DNA of 8,823 bases, taken from contig WJJB01000215.1 of assembly GCA_014729935.1 (NCBI GenBank), positions 1 to 8,823 of the forward strand. Reading direction: 5' to 3'. The stretch's first letter is position 1, and the number at the start of each line of letters is the position of its first letter. The notes beneath the pieces are model-generated. The model did no database searches and was not told the DNA's origin. It was given only the letters and a program-made list of their open reading frames with translations. A program made the position numbers and the translations under genes. The stretch comes from Candidatus Bathyarchaeota archaeon (lineage in GTDB: Archaea; Asgardarchaeota; Lokiarchaeia; Sigyniarchaeales; Sigyniarchaeaceae). Shown in pieces: positions 6,606-8,823 of the stretch.

Positions 6606-7115
6606 GTTCATGATCATGATTTTCTCCCCTGATGCATCGTAAAATTCCAAGATGGCATCCTTGCTTGGATCTCCATCGGTAACAAGGTAATCGAACTCAA
6701 AGGCTTGCAGTGCATTTACAAGTAGTTGCGCCGCTCTCACGTGACGCATGATGGGAGTCATGTTACCTCCCGTGAGTCGGAACTTGCCAGCCATGAGACC
6801 CTTGATGGGATCCACGGACCCCTCCATGAGCGATACCCATTTACTCTCAGTGCCCTCGAAAACGAAATCAGCTTCGATTTGGTCCTGTGAATAGACGAAC
6901 TTGTATTCCCTGCATTTCCCATGCCATAGATCCAACCACACGTTGATATCCACCTTGGTTAGGTTGCCCTGCGCCTTTACAACCAATAACAGGGATCCTT
7001 CCCACGTTTTTGCAGCTTTCTCGTATTCCTCGCTCTTGTTTAAGATTTGCATGTATCGATCCGCCCATTCCAAGGAGGGAAAGGGAACCTTGATCTTTGC
7101 GGTTTTATCATTCAT
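6573..7115 (-). CDS. SCP2 sterol-carrier-domain protein
   Basis: The soluble protein has 180 residues. It follows the layout of single-domain archaeal SCP2 proteins. The opening is FPSLEWADRYMQILNKSEEY-E-A-A-K-W-E-G. The middle contains beta strands (LLLVVKA, KFVYSQ, ADFVFEG), and then comes the conserved D-P-I-K-G-L-M-A-G-K-F-R-L-T-G-G-N-M with a helix RHVRAAQLLVNAL. SCP2 domains bind acyl-CoAs, fatty acids or other lipids and act as carriers. The start is ATG 7115. A GGTGGGGAG stretch at 7131-7139 lies 15 bases upstream, rather far for a ribosome site, while GTGAA just before the ATG is weak. The frame extends to TTG 7199 without family support. Convergence with the acyl-CoA synthetase suggests a shared lipid role but not co-transcription. 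Confidence 0.85.
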   Translation of the reverse strand: MNDKTAKIKVPFPSLEWADRYMQILNKSEEYEKAAKTWEGSLLLVVKAQGNLTKVDINVWLDLWHGKCREYKFVYSQDQIEADFVFEGTESKWVSLMEGSVDPIKGLMAGKFRLTGGNMTPIMRHVRAAQLLVNALQAFEFDYLVTDGDPSKDAILEFYDASGEKIMIMNQEKKEMEFLG

Positions 7116-7200
7116 TTCACGTGCAAGGTTCTCCCCACCCTTGATTAATGTTTTGTTTTCAGGTGCCGGGTTCACACGGGATGTTGGACAGGTGCACAAG

Positions 7201-7210
7201 TTTTATATTC
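7201..7210. promoter_or_regulatory. TATA element in the divergent SCP2 / membrane-protein region
   Basis: TTTTATATTC is a good plus-strand TATA box 36 bases before ATG 7241, predicting an almost leaderless transcript, in line with the lack of a Shine-Dalgarno site there. Its complement, GAATATAAAA, is also a good minus-strand box for SCP2, but with a long leader of about 65 bases. A second A-rich minus-strand candidate lies at 7145-7160. Confidence 0.5.
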
Positions 7211-7240
7211 AGGGGCTATTAATTCACCTCCTGAGTCTTG

Positions 7241-7861
7241 ATGAGGTTCTTGGAAGCTCTCGGTGGTGGCTTGAAACGTCCAGAACGCGCAAGCGAGATC
7301 TTATCCACACATGCCGTGCTTCGCGCCATCGTGTTGGTTTCAGGACTATTTGCGTTTTCGAGGATGATAACGGTTGCGATCGACGTGCACCGGTGGGGAT
7401 TCCTGAGTCCGGTGGATGGGATTACTGGATTACTTCTTGGAAGCACGGACCGGGGCAGCATCTGGCATTCAGTCATCATCGCAGCATGCGGTATGCTCGT
7501 TCCAGTGGGAAGCTGCGCAATCACGGCTGTGGTCGTCGGGAAGCGCGCAGGAATCAGCAACCGGGTAATGCTTGTTGAATTACTGCTTGCAACGCTCATT
7601 CGCCTTCCCATCGTTCTTGGCGGCATGCTTTGCGCTTTTTACATTTCTGGCGTGGTGTTCCCATTCGATGCCACGTGGAGCCTCATCGCGTGGATCGGGG
7701 GATTTTCATTTTCGTTGATGGACGCATGGCGTGTTGCTGGGAAAGTTGCTTTGGTGCACGGGATGAAACCGCGGCTTGGTGTGGGAATGTCGATCCTCTC
7801 ATTCTTGATTTCCCTCACCGCGGGTTTAGGTATCATTTTAGCAATCGGTGGGTTGCAATGA
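7241..7861 (+). CDS. Five-helix membrane protein, possibly Yip1-like
   Basis: The protein has 206 residues. It is hydrophobic, with likely membrane segments at about 26-47, 76-100, 109-139, 145-162 and 182-204. The N-terminal 25 residues are polar and hold L-K-R-P-E-R, as seen before the first helix in Yip1-domain proteins. The number of helices also fits that family, but there is no decisive motif, so Yip1-like is only a suggestion. ATG 7241 is taken as the start, with a TTG one codon earlier as an alternative. No ribosome site precedes it, which agrees with a start near the transcript end. Its TGA overlaps the next gene's ATG, so it is probably co-translated with the GH10 enzyme, perhaps assisting its export or anchoring. 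That last point is inference. Confidence 0.7.
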   Translation: MRFLEALGGGLKRPERASEILSTHAVLRAIVLVSGLFAFSRMITVAIDVHRWGFLSPVDGITGLLLGSTDRGSIWHSVIIAACGMLVPVGSCAITAVVVGKRAGISNRVMLVELLLATLIRLPIVLGGMLCAFYISGVVFPFDATWSLIAWIGGFSFSLMDAWRVAGKVALVHGMKPRLGVGMSILSFLISLTAGLGIILAIGGLQ

Positions 7862-8823
7862 TGAAGACCGGATCGCGCAAGGATTCGCGCGGGAAGAAGA
7901 TAGTGGCAATCGCGTGGATGGGATTAATGGTATCAATGCTATCCGTCTCGATCATGGACATGATCACGCCGTGCACCGTTACATGCTTCCGCGAGCAGCA
8001 ATTGATCAAAGAGGCGCGCGAGCGGATCTTGGAAGTGCGACGGGGAACGTCTGTCCTCGATTTTGGCCCTGGTAACGCGAGCAAGATGGTATACCTGCGG
8101 CAGGTCTCGCATGATTTCAAGTTCGGGTGCAATGCGTTCTTTTACAACCGTATTTATAACGATGATTGGAGTTATAACGAGACCCTAAACCAGGAATATT
8201 CCACCCACTTTTCCAAGATGTTCAATTATGCAACTTTGCCATTTTACATGAAGGTATACAACGAGTTCAACCCTGACCTGGAGAATTGGCAACAAACACT
8301 AGAGAACATGACGGATTGGGTGAAGTCATTCAACGCGACACCGAAGGGGCATCCCCTCATCTGGCAAATACCCAATCAAGTCCCAGACCAGGTGGAATAT
8401 CATCCGAATGCTTCCTACAGGGAAGAATGGACCCTGCAGCATTTGGGAACCGTGTTATTGAACCACACGGGTATCGACACCTGGGATCTCCTGAACGAGA
8501 TGACCCACGTCAAGAACCTGCTTCTCGGGGATACGGCGGTGGAAACCTGGGAGAAAGCCCTGGATAAGGCACGAGCGGTAAGGCCTGATGCCACGTTCAT
8601 TGCAAACGAGTATGAAACCATACAACCGGGGGACGCGGCAACCTCGGGCACGGATGCAACTTCCTTCTACGAATTCGTGGAAACGGTTGTTGCCCATGGA
8701 TATGCCCCCGATGTTCTCGGCTTTCAAGGTCACGAGTGGATTTCCGGCTGGATACCCCTTCAGGATGTCATCGATACTTTCGATTCCTTCGGCAGGTTCA
8801 AGATTCCTTGCCAAGTGTCCGAG
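7858..8823 (+). CDS. GH10 endo-xylanase-like glycosidase, 3' end beyond the window
   Basis: 322 codons are visible with no stop. The start overlaps the previous gene's stop (ATGA) and GGTGGG at 7847-7852 gives a good ribosome site; a second ATG follows at once. A basic N-terminus and hydrophobic segment (about 15-36) form a signal peptide or signal anchor, so the enzyme is exported. A leading region, E-A-R-E-R-I-L-E-V-R-R-G to V-S-H-D-F-K-F-G (52-90), is like the module before many GH10 barrels. The GH10 core follows: FSKMFNYAT, GHPLIWQ (164-170), WDLLNE (209-214) with Glu214 as acid/base, and VLGFQGHEW (286-294). The window ends on QVSE, whose final Glu322 aligns with the usual nucleophile. 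The second His of the usual GHxLVWH is Gln170. Members cleave xylan or related beta-1,4-glycans, and the substrate here is not certain. Confidence 0.85.
   Translation, partial: MMKTGSRKDSRGKKIVAIAWMGLMVSMLSVSIMDMITPCTVTCFREQQLIKEARERILEVRRGTSVLDFGPGNASKMVYLRQVSHDFKFGCNAFFYNRIYNDDWSYNETLNQEYSTHFSKMFNYATLPFYMKVYNEFNPDLENWQQTLENMTDWVKSFNATPKGHPLIWQIPNQVPDQVEYHPNASYREEWTLQHLGTVLLNHTGIDTWDLLNEMTHVKNLLLGDTAVETWEKALDKARAVRPDATFIANEYETIQPGDAATSGTDATSFYEFVETVVAHGYAPDVLGFQGHEWISGWIPLQDVIDTFDSFGRFKIPCQVSE

Noticed and set aside
8286..8814. Short open frames on both strands inside the GH10 region
   Set aside because: They overlap the continuous GH10 frame that carries WDLLNE and FQGHE motifs, so they are shadows.
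1..8823. CRISPR array, tRNA or rRNA genes
   Set aside because: No regularly spaced repeats were seen (the only strong repeat has two copies 4 kb apart), and no cloverleaf or rRNA-like sequence was noticed by eye on either strand.

Overview
The window most likely comes from an archaeon, and an Asgard-type lineage is a reasonable guess. The evidence is archaeal expression signals rather than a marker gene. A/T-rich TATA-like boxes lie 35-65 bases before several starts, and Shine-Dalgarno sites have the GGTG type. Terminators look like T-runs. One secreted protein is rich in N-x-S/T sequons and ends in a membrane helix plus a short basic tail. An acyl-CoA synthetase, an SCP2-domain protein, a CoA-transferase fused to a GNAT domain and a GH10 glycosidase together fit Asgard or related heterotrophic archaea. 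No rRNA, tRNA or ribosomal protein is present to fix the taxonomy.

Layout. Positions 1-100 hold the first copy of an 84-bp direct repeat, which may include the 5' end of a minus-strand gene leaving the window. Next is a secreted, membrane-anchored beta-propeller protein (193-1674, +). It converges on a minus-strand acetyl-CoA hydrolase/CoA-transferase fused to a GNAT domain (1823-3712, with an open reading frame continuing to 4030). The second repeat copy (3979-4062) lies at the far end of that open frame. A small ICMT/PEMT-like membrane methyltransferase follows (4136-4729, +), then an AMP-forming acyl-CoA synthetase (4800-6539, +). The synthetase converges on an SCP2 lipid-carrier protein (6573-7115, -). 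Divergent from SCP2 is a five-helix membrane protein (7241-7861, +), whose stop overlaps the start of a GH10 xylanase-like glycosidase (7858 to the window end, +). The GH10 frame is cut at the edge, almost exactly at its catalytic nucleophile.

How the genes may work together. The central part (CoA-transferase/GNAT, acyl-CoA synthetase, SCP2, small methyltransferase) reads as acyl-CoA and lipid handling. The two flanks encode cell-surface or exported functions: a probably glycosylated propeller and a secreted glycosidase coupled to a membrane protein. The genes are on both strands, so this is a neighbourhood rather than one operon. Only the 7241-8823 pair shows clear translational coupling.

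The features most worth a second look are three. The near-identical direct repeats bracket about 4 kb. The roughly 106-codon N-terminal extension of the CoA-transferase begins in one of those repeats. The same enzyme carries atypical residues both at the expected catalytic glutamate and in the GNAT pyrophosphate loop.
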